Shown one piece after another: positions 37,740-48,620 of a DNA stretch of 64,000 nt. Location: assembly GCA_008973525.1 (NCBI GenBank), contig WACJ01000116.1, forward strand, positions 620,001 through 684,000. The letters are read 5' to 3'. The notes under the pieces were generated by a model. It was not told where the DNA came from and ran no database searches. It worked only from the letters and a program-made list of their open reading frames with translations. How positions within the stretch are numbered: the first letter of the stretch is position 1; each line of letters begins with the position of its first letter. The position numbers and the translations under genes are program-made. The DNA is from Stenopsyche tienmushanensis (Eukaryota; Arthropoda; Insecta; Trichoptera; Stenopsychidae).

Positions 37740-38008
37740 ACAATGTGTTGACATATGACGCCATTGATCTATATGTATAAAGATTTGTGCATTGCCGAAA
37801 AAATATAATCCCTATGTGAAGACAAAGAGTCATTTGAGCCTACACCGCGAGAAGGCGTGTTCTTCCCGCCGGCTTTACAGATCTCGTAGCTGTAGTCTTT
37901 CTTTCTTCGTAAATAAAGATCTTGACCAAGAAAACGTATTTTTATTATCTCCTGACTATCTTTTACTTTTTAACGAACCTCTCCACGACCCGATAGTGAA
38001 CAAAATTA
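37740..38008 (+). repeat. solo-LTR-like repeat
   Basis: TGTTGACATATGACGCCATT start, TATAAAG, hairpin CGCGAGAAGGCGTGTTCTTC/CCGCCGG, GATCTCGTAGCTGTAGTC, AATAAAGATC, then CCCGATAGTGAAC. Same layout and several shared blocks with 19610-19960. Confidence 0.55.
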
Positions 38009-38010
38009 AT

Positions 38011-38104
38011 ATATTTAAAACTGGGAGCCTGCGGGGTGAGCGTTTATAAATATTGGTTATAGATATCAGAATTCCTGAAACAAAATGGGCGCTAAAAGAT
38101 GCTC
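38011..38104 (+). repeat. direct repeat, left of mariner
   Basis: ATATTTAAAACTGGGAGCCT through CAAAATGGGCGCTAAAAGAT; second copy at 39385-39494. Confidence 0.9.
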
Positions 38105-38144
38105 TAATTTTTTAACAAGCTTACTGTAGCTATTATGTTATATA

Positions 38145-39384
38145 TTAGGGGTACCGGAAACTAATCCATTTTTTTGCATGCGTTATTTGTGATCAGTCTG
38201 TCTCTGGACACCGTGAAGAGAACATCGTCGTAAGTTTTTTTTATTATAGTACTGTTTCTCGGGTTTATTTTTTTGTCCCATAAATATTTTTTATTATTAG
38301 GAGTAAAATGAGCAAGCCCGAAGCAACAGAGCAACATATACGGCACTGCATGCTCCTTTTTTTCGATGAAGGCTGGAATGCGACGAAGACGGCCAAAAAT
38401 CTCAAAAAGCTTTATGGAGCGAAAGTAACAGCTAACAGATGTCAGTTTTGGTTCCGGCGATTTAAATCGGGCGATAGAAGCTTGAAAGATGAACCAAGAT
38501 CAGGAAAACCGTGGAAATTCGTAGACGATATGCTGAAGGCCATGGTGGAATCCGATACTCATTTAAGTATCCAGGAATTATCAAAAAAACTCGATGTTCC
38601 ATGGTCCACAGTTCAAGAGTACATGAAAAAAATCGGCAAAGTTCACAAAATGGGAGTTTGGATTCCACATGCGCTGTCCGAAGACAACAAAAATGCACGC
38701 ATAGATGCGTGCAATTCGTTTTTAATTAGACATAATACTGATCTATTTTTGAGTCGAATTGTAACTAGTGACGATAAATGGATCGTCTACTACAATTTGA
38801 AATAAAAAAACAATAGGTTTCGAAGAACGCAGTACCTGTTCCAACCCCTAAGCCGGGTCTCACCCTCCGCAAGGTTCTATTGTGTGTATAGTGGGATAGT
38901 CGTGGAATTATCCATTATGAACTTTTAAAACCAGGCAAAACGGTAACTGCTGCAATTTATTGTGAACATCTTGAAAGAATGAATGCCAATAGAAAAGGAA
39001 TTGTCTTCCATCAGGATAACGCTAGACCACACACTGCATTGATGACTCAAAAAAAATTAAATAAATTTGGATGGGAAATTCTTAGTCACCCAACGTATTC
39101 TCCTGACATTGCTCCGTCAGATTATTATCTATTTCGATCTCTTCAGAATTATCTGACAGGAAAAAAAATCATTTCTTTTGAAGCTGTCTCCAAAGCAGTT
39201 GATAACTATTTTGACTCCAAGGATGAAAATTTCTATGGTAGGGGGATCAATAGGTTGCCCGAGAGATGGCAAAGAGTGGTTGATAAAAATGGACAATATA
39301 TTATTGATTAACTAAAAATAAAACTCATAAAAATTATTATAGTTGTTTCATTAAAAAATACGACAGAACTTTCCCGCCAATGTA
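38145..39384 (+). mobile_element. mariner element, nearly full length
   Basis: About 1.24 kb containing a broken D,D34D mariner transposase. The ends are imperfect inverted repeats (left near 38146 with GGGGTACCGGAAACTAATCC, right near 39383 reading TTGGCGGGAAAGTTCTGTCG on the other strand), so the outer limits are good to a few bases. Flanked by a direct repeat of about 95-110 bp (38011-38104 and 39385-39494), see findings. Confidence 0.85.
38308..39311 (+). pseudogene. mariner transposase, one frameshift and one stop
   Basis: The first open segment (38308-38805) holds both N-terminal helix-turn-helix units, the WIPHAL linker and the first catalytic Asp in TSDDKW (residue 155 of that segment). 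The frame then changes near 38810-38830, and the downstream frame carries one in-frame TAG at 38889-38891 where mariners usually have Trp. From 38979 it is open to 39311, with HQDNARPH (Asp 13 of that segment) and SPDIAPSDYY (Asp 48). The 34-residue spacing gives the D,D34D signature of mariners. The C-terminal GINRLPERWQ block is intact. Only two lesions make this one of the younger mariners in the window. It resembles the SETMAR/cecropia-like type by motif, an inference without alignment. Confidence 0.9.
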
Positions 39385-39494
39385 ATATTTAAAACTGGGA
39401 GCCTGCAGGGTGAGCCTTTATAAATATTGGTTATTTTTTTTTTTTAAGATAGATATCAGAATTCCTTAAACAAAATGGGCGCTAAAAGATGCTC
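39385..39494 (+). repeat. direct repeat, right of mariner
   Basis: Near-identical to 38011-38104 apart from a few substitutions and a T-rich insertion of about 16 nt. Confidence 0.9.
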
Positions 39495-39750
39495 CAAAGC
39501 CAGAATTGCCGATTTTGAAAATTTAAATACCAAGACTATGTTAAAAAATAATTAAGTCGAGCTCTGATTAACTTATAAATCCGATCCTACTTAAAATTCT
39601 TATTTCAGTCAACCCTTCTATAACGTCGAAATAAGTTGAATAACACGCTATAGAAACAAAACCCTATAGAAAGTTAGGCATACAAAATGTGTACGTGTTT
39701 AGTTTGTTAACACGTACAAGTGACTAACACGCGCGCGTTGCTTACGTTAA

Positions 39751-40170
39751 CCCCTAAAGGAGTACCATCGGAGGGTCTGCGATCCCCCTCCACTTATTCA
39801 GAAAGAGCTTCTCCGCATACATAGCACGATTGTATAGATCGTTAGTTCAAATTTATCGACTAATATCGACTAGAATGACCGAATATTTTGTGCTATCGAC
39901 AGTGTGTATTTGTTCGTCGCTGCTTATCGAATGAGTCTCTGTCCAATTATCATTTCGTTCTAAAGCAGGAATAAATGAATCGATGTCTTGTATATTGTTT
40001 ATGTAGAGAAATGAAGTGGCTTGTATGCTATCAACGGTGTTTATTTACAATCGACTGCCTCGGATTGAAGATTGTCTTACGCTGATAGGATCTGACAGAT
40101 AATAATCGGTGTAAAGCGATTATGGCATCAACGACTTCATCGATTTTATATTTGCTCACTCCTCAAAAGG
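39751..40170 (+). mobile_element. piggyBac-like MITE (family K), complete
   Basis: 420 bp between TTAA at 39747-39750 and 40171-40174. Left terminus CCCCTAAAGGAGTACCATCG; right terminus CCTTTTGAGGAGTGAGCAAA on the reverse strand. Central GATCGTTAGTTCAAATTTAT and the ATCGACAGTGT block are shared with other copies. No transposase encoded. Confidence 0.85.
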
Positions 40171-40174
40171 TTAA

Positions 40175-41214
40175 AGACGTCGCAAACGAAGCAAACGCTA
40201 TAAGAGGGTCGACTGTACATATTTGGTCATCCACTTGGGGAATATTTTCTAAAAGGCGTCAAGAAATTGAGCTGCACAAAGCCGATGTCGTCGATGTAAT
40301 TTGTGGCCGATTGTGTTAAACACAACACGGCTTTGCTCATGTTGAATTTAGCGCTAAGTATATAATTCATAATTAATTAGCTTGCTCCCCGTTACGAAAA
40401 CTCGCGATTGACCATCTGGTTTAATTGCAGAACCAGAAAATAAACATGTATTTATTGATACGAACAGATTAAGTACACGAGATCGTATCGGCGGAGGTTG
40501 GAAAAGCCATGCACGTATTACACCTCCGACAAAACATAGCTGAATTGAGATGATTTATACGCATTTAGCGAAGCTTTAAGGGATTCATTTAGCTAGGACG
40601 ACAGGCTCGTGATGTATAGACCATTACCACGGGTGTAATTTTGTAAAATTATTGAGCCAAAATTGAAAAAATGCTGAAGGCAAATATGGCCGTTCGATTT
40701 CTGATTTACCTTATCGAAGTCCAGATAAATCACCTGATTTACTTTTAAGGTATCGCGAAGGCGTGCCTTGGACTACCCACGTCACCTGTCCGTGGACCTG
40801 TAATCCATACATGTGGAGTGTCACATATTTTTGCCTACATAAATTACTTTCACCCCGGGTTATTAAATGAGTAAAGTAAATATTTTTATGAGCGATTTAC
40901 ATAAATTGGTTCTCGCCGTGTGTTGGGCAAGTGAGCACAAAATCGTATTTTCATTGCTTTAAAGCTTATGCCGTCCGAATGCACGCGCTTACGCAATATA
41001 ATATGTAATGTATGAGCTCAGGTCAAAAAGTCCTGATGGTTTATTAAAAGCGTGGAAGGAAATCGACCAGAATCAATTTTAATAGAAAGGTACTTAGAGT
41101 CAGTACATGCTTTTGAGCGTCGGTATAGTGGTTTAGATCCAGGTCGTTTGTTATAAAGGTTCAGGTTCAAAATCAGATCATGGAAAATGTTAGTTTTAGA
41201 TGCTCTTGAATCCC
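40175..41214. other. intergenic, no gene recognised
   Basis: Apparently single-copy; no long open frame, terminus or motif found. Confidence 0.4.
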
Positions 41215-41594
41215 GGGATTAGTAAACGTAGTCCCAAAATTGAAATTTTTATCTAACAGAAATCGTACACCTCACCAGCACGATGAAGGCTACTAAATCG
41301 AGACATTACCGCCGAAATTTGGACGCTTAGAAAAAGTGGCATAACTACTAATTGGCGAGCTTAGGCGACGCCTAGGGGCAGTAACTATCTAATCTATGTA
41401 TACACACACACACATATATATATAGTACATGTATATTTTTCAAATTGTTATATTAACCTTTCCATACCGGTGATGTATTTAGTACACCTCGACTCTAATA
41501 ATAGGAATATCGATATGAAATATAATAGATACGGGGTTCAGAATTTTTGTATTTCTCCGTAATATAATTACGAATCACATCAACGTATTATAGT
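41215..41594. mobile_element. hAT family A copy, truncated
   Basis: Starts in the CCCGGGATTAGTAAACGTAG region of family A and runs through GAATCACATCAACGTATTAT before being cut by a family B element at 41595. Contains a CA/TA microsatellite at 41401-41425. Confidence 0.75.
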
Positions 41595-41975
41595 CAGAGC
41601 CGTAACTAGGGTATGAAGCGCCCGTGGCAAGTATCTAACTTAACGCCCTCCTCCCTTCCCCGAAAATCCAATTTATTTTTTAAAGCTAACTAATACTATT
41701 CTAAATGAAATATATTAAATACTATTATTATGTACGTTTTAACATAATATACAAACATAGTCCCAAAAGTACCAGACCTAACGTATAGATGGCGGCTACT
41801 GTTGTAAAAAAATATTATGATAGAAAGTGTCTAAACGCTGCGTCACTTCCGCGATCGTACAAATCATAGATAATGCCGTAAAAAGCCCTAAAAGGAGACA
41901 GAGTGGCCATTAGGTATGTATGCTCAATCGGTCCGCTTTTCGGATCGTTGATATGACAAATGAGCGGCTCGCGAT
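41595..41975. mobile_element. hAT-like family B copy
   Basis: CAGAGCCGTAACTAGGGTAT at 41595, then CGCCCGTGGCAAGTATCTAA and CTCAATCGGTCCGCTTTTCG. It interrupts a hAT family A copy and is itself followed by a mariner fragment. Confidence 0.65.
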
Positions 41976-41989
41976 CCAAGAAAAAGTTG

Positions 41990-42330
41990 ATTTAATCATT
42001 TAATTTAAGAAGACAGTGAAAATCTACCAGGGGAAATATGGTAGTCATTTAAAAAAGTGCTGTAAATCGCATGTTGACTGAAAATTTGGACATGATAAAG
42101 CTTTGCGCAAGATGGGTGCCGCGTTTGCTCACAATGAAACAAAAACAACGTCGTGAAGATGTTTTAATCGAGCGTTTGGCAAAGTTTCATAGCAATAAAG
42201 CCAAGTATTTGAGTCGATTCATAACAATAGATGAAACACGGGCCCATCACTTCACACACAAGACAAAGGAATATGGGGATCTTCCACCGCCCCGAACTGT
42301 TTATTGGTCTCGCTAATCAGGATAATACTA
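41990..42330 (+). mobile_element. mariner transposase fragment
   Basis: An open segment 42071-42316 reads MLTENLDMIKLCARWVPRLL, followed by the ITIDETRAHHF block that carries the first catalytic Asp of mariners (usually DETWVHHF; Trp is replaced by Arg here). No terminal repeats or later catalytic motifs are visible. It lies between two copies of the hAT-like family B. Limits are approximate. Confidence 0.7.
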
Positions 42331-42479
42331 GCCTACTCAACAAAGGTGCACAGCAAGGTGTAAAACCCGAATCTAATAACGATGTCTGTAAGTGGCTTGT
42401 AAGTAAGTTTTATGGCTAGGGGGAAGTCTAATCTCGCTCATGACTTCATTTGGCGCAAGCCAATTATGTAAATTAGCCT

Positions 42480-42700
42480 CTGGAGGGACTTCTGCGATCG
42501 TACAAATCATATGGGGTACACTCAATCGGTCCGCTTTTCAGACCGCTGAATGAGCGGCTTGCGATCGGATCTTATCTGAACATAACGATAGCGAAGAAAA
42601 GAGGGATTAGACAACTTAGTGTATATTATAAAAGTAAAATAAAAACAACGTGCAACTCTAGACTGTGTCGGTATTCAGCGTTTTGCGCCCCAAGTCTAAA
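42480..42700. mobile_element. hAT-like family B fragment
   Basis: Contains GCGATCGTACAAATCATATG, CTCAATCGGTCCGCTTTTCA and TTTTGCGCCCCAAG in family order; repeats part of the 41595 copy, so it is a separate insertion or a local duplication. Confidence 0.55.
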
Positions 42701-44535
42701 TCTCTTTTAAATAAAAATTGAAAATGATTTCATTTTACCATCATGCTTATTGAGGTTCAACTTCTATGAGTTGGCGCGCAATAGCACCCGACTAAAGTGT
42801 GTTAAAATCAATCTGTTTTATTATTAGCAGCTCCACATTATAATTCATGCAAAAAATATATGAATATAAATGGAATGCATATACATATATATTAAAAGGT
42901 AAAGGATCTACTTCATCATCTTCTTCCGGTTGGTTATTCGATATTATATTACCATATGTTAAGAGATCATTATGTAAATTTGCATAGGTTTCAAAGTCAA
43001 TATCGGATTATAATTCTCAATTATTTCCAGCTATGTTCGTGACTTTTACTTCCTTCTAAGCCATAATAACATGTCTTGGACGGCTGGCTGAATAACATCG
43101 ATTTTTTAAAAAGTTGGCTACTGTACATTTTTCAATTGTTGCTGCAAATGCAAGAATCCTAAAAATAGTAGGGCAAATTTGTCTTGAACGTCACGACAAT
43201 TGAAACTCCAAGTGGCAGTTTATTAGAAAGAGAAAATGAGTCGTTATGCGCATGCACCGCACTGCTTCTAACCGTGTCAGTGTGTCTATATGTAGAATAA
43301 AGTAACCACTACACAAACAGCAAGCCTATTTTATTATATATTACACATCACAGCGCAATCTTTTAGCTAACAATTTCTCTTAACAAATGGAAAAAATCAA
43401 TGCCTAAAATTAACTTTCTTTAGAAGCTAAGAACTCTCTGGGTAAATTATGGAAAACGGATTGAAGAAAACATACAGGCAATAAATACTGATGGTTAAAG
43501 TTGTTCAGATTAAATAATCGTATTTCGCAAATAATTTATATCAGGTCTCTCGTGTATTTGGTCGAAGACATCATCATTCATAGAGGAAAAAAATGTTACT
43601 TTGCGATGTTATTATTTTATAAACTCCATTAAAGAGCTCCACTTGAGCTAATGGACGCTTCTTCTCGTGCTAAGTAGCACTGCAAAAAATCCGTTTAGAA
43701 AACCACCGTAAAAAATAATCATTTTATTGCGAAGAATTCCTGTCCAATTAACACCGCGATTGTTAGCGGATTTTTTATGACGTCTCGTTTTTATTGACGA
43801 GTAATGATCCTCGGAGAGTGTATGATTTTTTTTCGTAAACTGCAAGTGGGTCCGATTAAGGCCTGTACCGAGAGTTCGGTATTCACATTGCAGTAGACGT
43901 AATTAAAAATGTAATATAGGATGTCTTTGTCGGCGGACTTGGTACTGAGCTGGTGGGAAGTCGGCTTACGGCCGGAGGCTCCAGCAACACGATTGTTCAG
44001 GTTTGATGTGGCGGCTTGGTTTAGACACCCAGGGATCTTATTGTCTTGCCCCAGGGTGGAATCGGAAATATTAAGCTTTAATGCAATCGATGTTTCGACC
44101 GGCGATGGTCTCAGATTCAAGATTCTTGCTGTATTATTTTCAATTGAGAATTTAGCTGATAAGTAACCACAACTTTGACAAGTATATCTGATTATTTTAA
44201 GCCTATTGTAAGTAGAATGCATGGGCATTAAAGGGCATAAGAGCAAATCCTTATGTAATCAAGACTCCTGTTTCGGCTCACCCAGATGATGTCAAAATGT
44301 CATTTATACAATTGAACCGACGAGGTTAAGATCGGATCATCAGCTCATGATTCCACGTCGTACAACTTAATATGTCCCACAATGGTTTTTGGGTGGTTTT
44401 AAACTTGTTCCACATTTTTTGCAAATTTGCTGTGTTAACTTAAAGTCATCTTGATTAATAAGGCTCATTGAGATATCAAACCTACTGATAAATGCATCTG
44501 ACATTAGACAGTTTTATAATATGATTTTATCCACA
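42701..44535. other. intergenic with an unassigned 151-codon frame
   Basis: 43791-44246 on the minus strand is open for 151 codons and less AT-rich than its surroundings at 43920-44130 (SADKD, RPSPVETS). I recognise no domain, and an 81-codon frame lies opposite. It may be a spliced host exon or chance. Confidence 0.3.
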
Positions 44536-44537
44536 TA

Positions 44538-45194
44538 CGAGAAATATCCAGAAAGTAAGTGTACTAAATTTTTATGGGGTTTTTTTTTACAAAAAGTATA
44601 TTTGAAATACAGGATATTGTTGATATATTTATTGACTATTTTTAAATATAATCAACATCCCGTTTAATGCATCTGGTGAGCCGTGGAACAAGCTTCTTTA
44701 TGCCCTCCTCAAAGAACTCTCCCACCAGCTCCTTCCCCCACTTCAAAACCTCTTTCTGCACCCATTCAGGGAAGGTAAAATATGATAATCTGAAGACGCC
44801 AAGTCAGGGGAATACGGAGGGTGTTTCAAAACATCCCAACCAAATAATTCCCAGAGCGCCTTAATGGCTAAGCCTGTGTGAGGACGGGTGTTATCGTGCA
44901 ACAAGCACACTTCTCTCGTCAGCATATCCCTCTTTTTGTTTTGTATGCTTCTTTTGAGTTTTTTAGGGTCTTACAATATAATCGTGCATTGATGGTCTCT
45001 CCCTGAGCCAGAAATTCGATTGCACACTACAACGTGAGTTTACATACTACCTTGTTATTGCAGTGCTCGATTTGTTAGGAGATCCCCATTTACTACTCAG
45101 TATGGCCCACCCTTAAAAAACAAAAAAACCACAGACCGATATTGTCACACACTTACACACACACACAGTACACTTACTTTTGGGATATGCCCCG
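44538..45194 (-). mobile_element. mariner relic, family M (TIR CGAGGCATATCCCGAAAG)
   Basis: Inverted termini (CGAGAAATATCCAGAAAGTA left, CGGGGCATATCCCAAAAGTA on the reverse strand at the right) flanked by TA on both sides (44536-44537, 45195-45196). The minus strand codes for a C-terminal transposase piece with LLHDNTRPH and, 34 residues later, SPDLASSDYH, the last two aspartates of D,D34D. The N-terminal half is deleted. Confidence 0.88.
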
Positions 45195-45439
45195 TAGATA
45201 GAATTTGAGCCGACATTGTCCAAATTAACGTTTTTAACATTTTTTTGTTTTTATAACTTCTGTACTAATTATGGTGATTTAACGCATTTAATAGAAGCAT
45301 AGACAGAACGAATTTAAATTGAAATATTTTAAAAAAAATGCGTGCGATTCTCGGTTGGTAGAAGTGAAACGTCTTAGCTCCTAGGAAAAGTTAATTTTAT
45401 GCATTGATTTTTTCACTTTTTTAATAACAAAAATTGTTA

Positions 45440-45745
45440 ACTACAAGATGTAGCTCTGTGTGGTGTAGTCTTATAGATAAAAATAATTCTTTGTTTGTTC
45501 GTATGCAATGCGCTGCCATACCGTTCATTAGATTGCGATAAAATTTCATCCACTTATTGCTAAGGATTGCGCGAGTAACATAGGCATAGTCTAATATATA
45601 AAAAGCAATGTTTGTTTGTCCTTATTTAATGCGCTGCCATACCGTTCATCCGATTGCAATAAAACTTCGTCAAATTATTGTTTATATTTGCGGGAATAAC
45701 ATAGGCAGCATAGGCATAATATCTCAATTATCGTCGATTGTTTAT
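45440..45745 (+). repeat. two tandem modules (CCGATTGCGATAAAACTT)
   Basis: Units of about 130 bp, each with AATGCGCTGCCATACCGTTC, GATTGCRATAAAAYTTC and a TAACATAGGCA end. Possibly the head of a Helitron-like or similar element; no coding sequence supports that. Confidence 0.65.
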
Positions 45746-47323
45746 AATAATCTTTGTATTTGATGAATGATGGCTTCTGATTTATTATATTTCTTGAAAA
45801 TCTTCCGTTTTTGTAAGCTATTTGCTAATTATGGGGGTTTCTCCTGAGGCACAAGTATCTGCAAGCTCCTTTAATCATTTGCTACCAATTGCTGCATAAT
45901 TAAGCAATTAAAAACATTTAAAATAAGCCCAATCACATATTGTGTGTTCTAATGCGCCACTGGCAAAGTAGATGTGTGGCACGCGAACGTTCCCCTTCTT
46001 CTTTGGCAGTAAATAAGAGCCTCCGAGCTCTTCACCAGATTCTTTGATATCCTCTTATTGTTGTGGTCCCCTTTGTTAGCCCCCGGGACAAGAATGTGAG
46101 GTCTCTCGCCTGACAATCTAAACTCTTTACAAGCAGACGAGATTCGATAATCGTAGATAGAAGAAAAAAAGACCATCGTACGTTTAGGCAATCGCGTGAC
46201 ATAATCGAAGAAAAGGGTCCACACGCATTAAATTGATTTTTTTTCCGGCGGCCTCACATAAAATTAGGTCTAATATCATTAAAATGCACATCCTAATCTT
46301 TATTTATGTATATGATCATGCGTCCAGGATGGCTTACGGAAATTTGTCATTAAACAATGCTGAGGCCTTTTATAAAATATTCAAATTAATCGACATGGAA
46401 CCATAAAAATCGAGAATGAATGGATCGCACAGTGAAGAAATAAAGGACGAAGATTATTTGTATAGGAATACTTCCTCCCTTATTCTTCGGGGCAAACGTG
46501 ACTATGAATTTATTATCGCGCCACGGAGCATTCTATACAAACATGTAATTACGGATCCATATGTCGATTATGGTTTGGTCCAAAGTGACATTTGTTACGA
46601 AATCGGGCATTGCGCGATGCTGTGAAAATGCATGGCCAACTTTTCAATCTTCATTTATAATGACAGCTTCGGTGCATCATTCGTTTCTGCGGTTGGACGT
46701 CTTTTGCATTGTGGGACGAGATGTTATCTCGGCCATGGAGGCAGACGTTTCGGATACGCCTCCCTCTGCATTTCCACGGCGGTCACGTAAGCTCCTCGGG
46801 CAGTTCGACTTAATCCCAATAAAAGACCGTTTTGATCATTACGCGTTTTTGCAATCCTTCGAGGAAAACGTGACCGAAAGTCGCTCTCGATCCACCACCA
46901 CCTTTGAACGGGAAACGTGCAGAAAAATATACGCAAGTCGACCAAAATGCGCCGATTTAAATATTTAATTTAAGATATCCAATCGTGAATAAACGCGGAA
47001 CATATAATTATCGAGCACAACCTGATTTATTAATTCAATCAATGAAAAATAAAAATCCAAAGATCTTCATTTGCGATCATTTCGTGCCCTCTTCGACCAC
47101 ACAACTGTATTAATTCGCGCGTATGTTTAAATCACTTCGATTGCATTGTAATTTCAATAAAATAATATATACAACCACTTTTAAAATATGCAACCATACC
47201 ACTGCTGCTCAATAGGTGGTCCGTGAATTATTACAAGTCCACCAGTTGTTATTCATGCTCATTTTGCTTGTAATGTGTATGGAATAAAATATATAAGTAT
47301 TCAAATCAGATTAAAATGATATG
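45746..47323. other. intergenic with an unassigned 135-codon frame
   Basis: 46561-46968 on the plus strand is open for 135 codons in a higher-GC patch, with no known domain and a 73-codon frame opposite. Otherwise AT-rich. Confidence 0.3.
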
Positions 47324-47327
47324 TTAA

Positions 47328-47420
47328 CACATTACGTACGGGAAGCATGTTAATATGTTCTATGTCAGTTGGTGCTTACGCACGGGAAACATGTTTTTAT
47401 GAACTACACAATGTTTTTCC
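47328..47420. mobile_element. solo end of the second piggyBac-like family
   Basis: TTAA followed by CACATTACGTACGGGAAGCA, then a diverged echo (CTTACGCACGGGAAACATG) 45 bp on. No matching right end was seen nearby. Confidence 0.4.
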
Positions 47421-47538
47421 AACTTTGCTTCCCATTACTTGATTATGAGGATGTTTAAAAACTATGAGCAAACACGCACAAAGTTTCATGAGTATATTCG
47501 ATAAATAGAATTAACGCACTCATTAGGTTTCATCAAAG

Positions 47539-47715
47539 AAATCCAGTGGTGTCAGATCTGGAGACCGTGCGAGCCACGGAATAGAGCACGCCCCCAGACA
47601 AATAAATCCAATGGTGTCAGGTTTGGAGACCGTGCGAGCCAAAGAGTAGAGGACATCCCCAGGCAAATAAATCCAGTGGTGTCAGATCTGGAGACCCTGT
47701 GAGCTACGGAATAGG
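47539..47715 (-). repeat. 65-bp minisatellite, about 2.7 units
   Basis: Units start at 47539, 47604 and 47669 (AAATCCARTGGTGTCAG), period exactly 65 bp. Read on the minus strand one unit encodes LARSPNLTPLDLFVWGRALF, the terminal catalytic motif of IS630/Tc1-type transposases. Because 65 is not a multiple of 3 the array cannot be one reading frame. Confidence 0.85.
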
Positions 47716-48279
47716 ATTAAAAATAAATTATTTCGACATCCCTGACACTTAGGACATAGGGCCTATGTGTGTAGCGTAGCAAAAGACTACCCTAACAAAA
47801 AAAAAATGTTAGTCCATGTGCAAAACATCCTCTATGTATTTAAGTTGAATCTTAATTTAAAAAACGAAAATTTCGTCCAGTGTCCCTAATAAATCACGAT
47901 CTGCAAAAATATAAGCTGTTATGTTGGCGATAAAACAATTATTCAATAAGCATGAGAAAATAACAGTAAGTCATTCAATCTAATGTAATAATTAAGATTG
48001 AACAATGAAGTAAGTGAAGCATGATTGATTGCAAAATGATTGGCAATGTAAATTAGCCACTAAATAAGAACGAATTTATCAAAAATTATTTGCAGAATTT
48101 GATGGAAATTTAGTAACAATCCTTGCATCATCTATACAACATTCTAATTCGGGGCAATTGAAAGAAGCATAGAAACCTGATATATATCTACTAGATCAGC
48201 GGATCCAAAACTGGGGTCCGCCAACACCTGGGTTCATAATTTCATAAAAATAATTTCAATATAAATGACGTTTATTTTC

Positions 48280-48620
48280 TTTTGTTGGTTTTATTATAAA
48301 TATGAACAAAGATTTATTTTTATATATAAGATATACCGTAAGTTAATTGTACTATACCTATATTATTTGAGAAAGTGCAAACAATAAGTTGGCAAAGTTT
48401 CATCGCAATCGAATGTACGGTATGGCAGCGCATAAAATACGAACAAACATTTTTTTTTTTTTGTATATTATACTATGTCTATGTTACTCGCGTAATCCTT
48501 ATCAATACGCGGACGAAGTTTTATCGCAATCTGATGAACGGTATGGCAGCGCATTGCATACGAACAAAGATAATTTTTTATATACAAGCCAGCAACTGCA
48601 TCTAACACGCTTATAACGAG
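48280..48620 (-). repeat. two tandem modules, reverse orientation
   Basis: Reverse-complement copies of the 45440 module (GAACGGTATGGCAGCGCATT twice). Its left 170 bp (TTTATTATAAATATGAACAA, AAGTTGGCAAAGTTTCATCG) recurs at 54335-54530. Confidence 0.65.

Noticed and set aside
47539..47715. CRISPR-like array
   Set aside because: Units of 65 bp repeat without spacers and derive from transposase sequence; the genome is eukaryotic.
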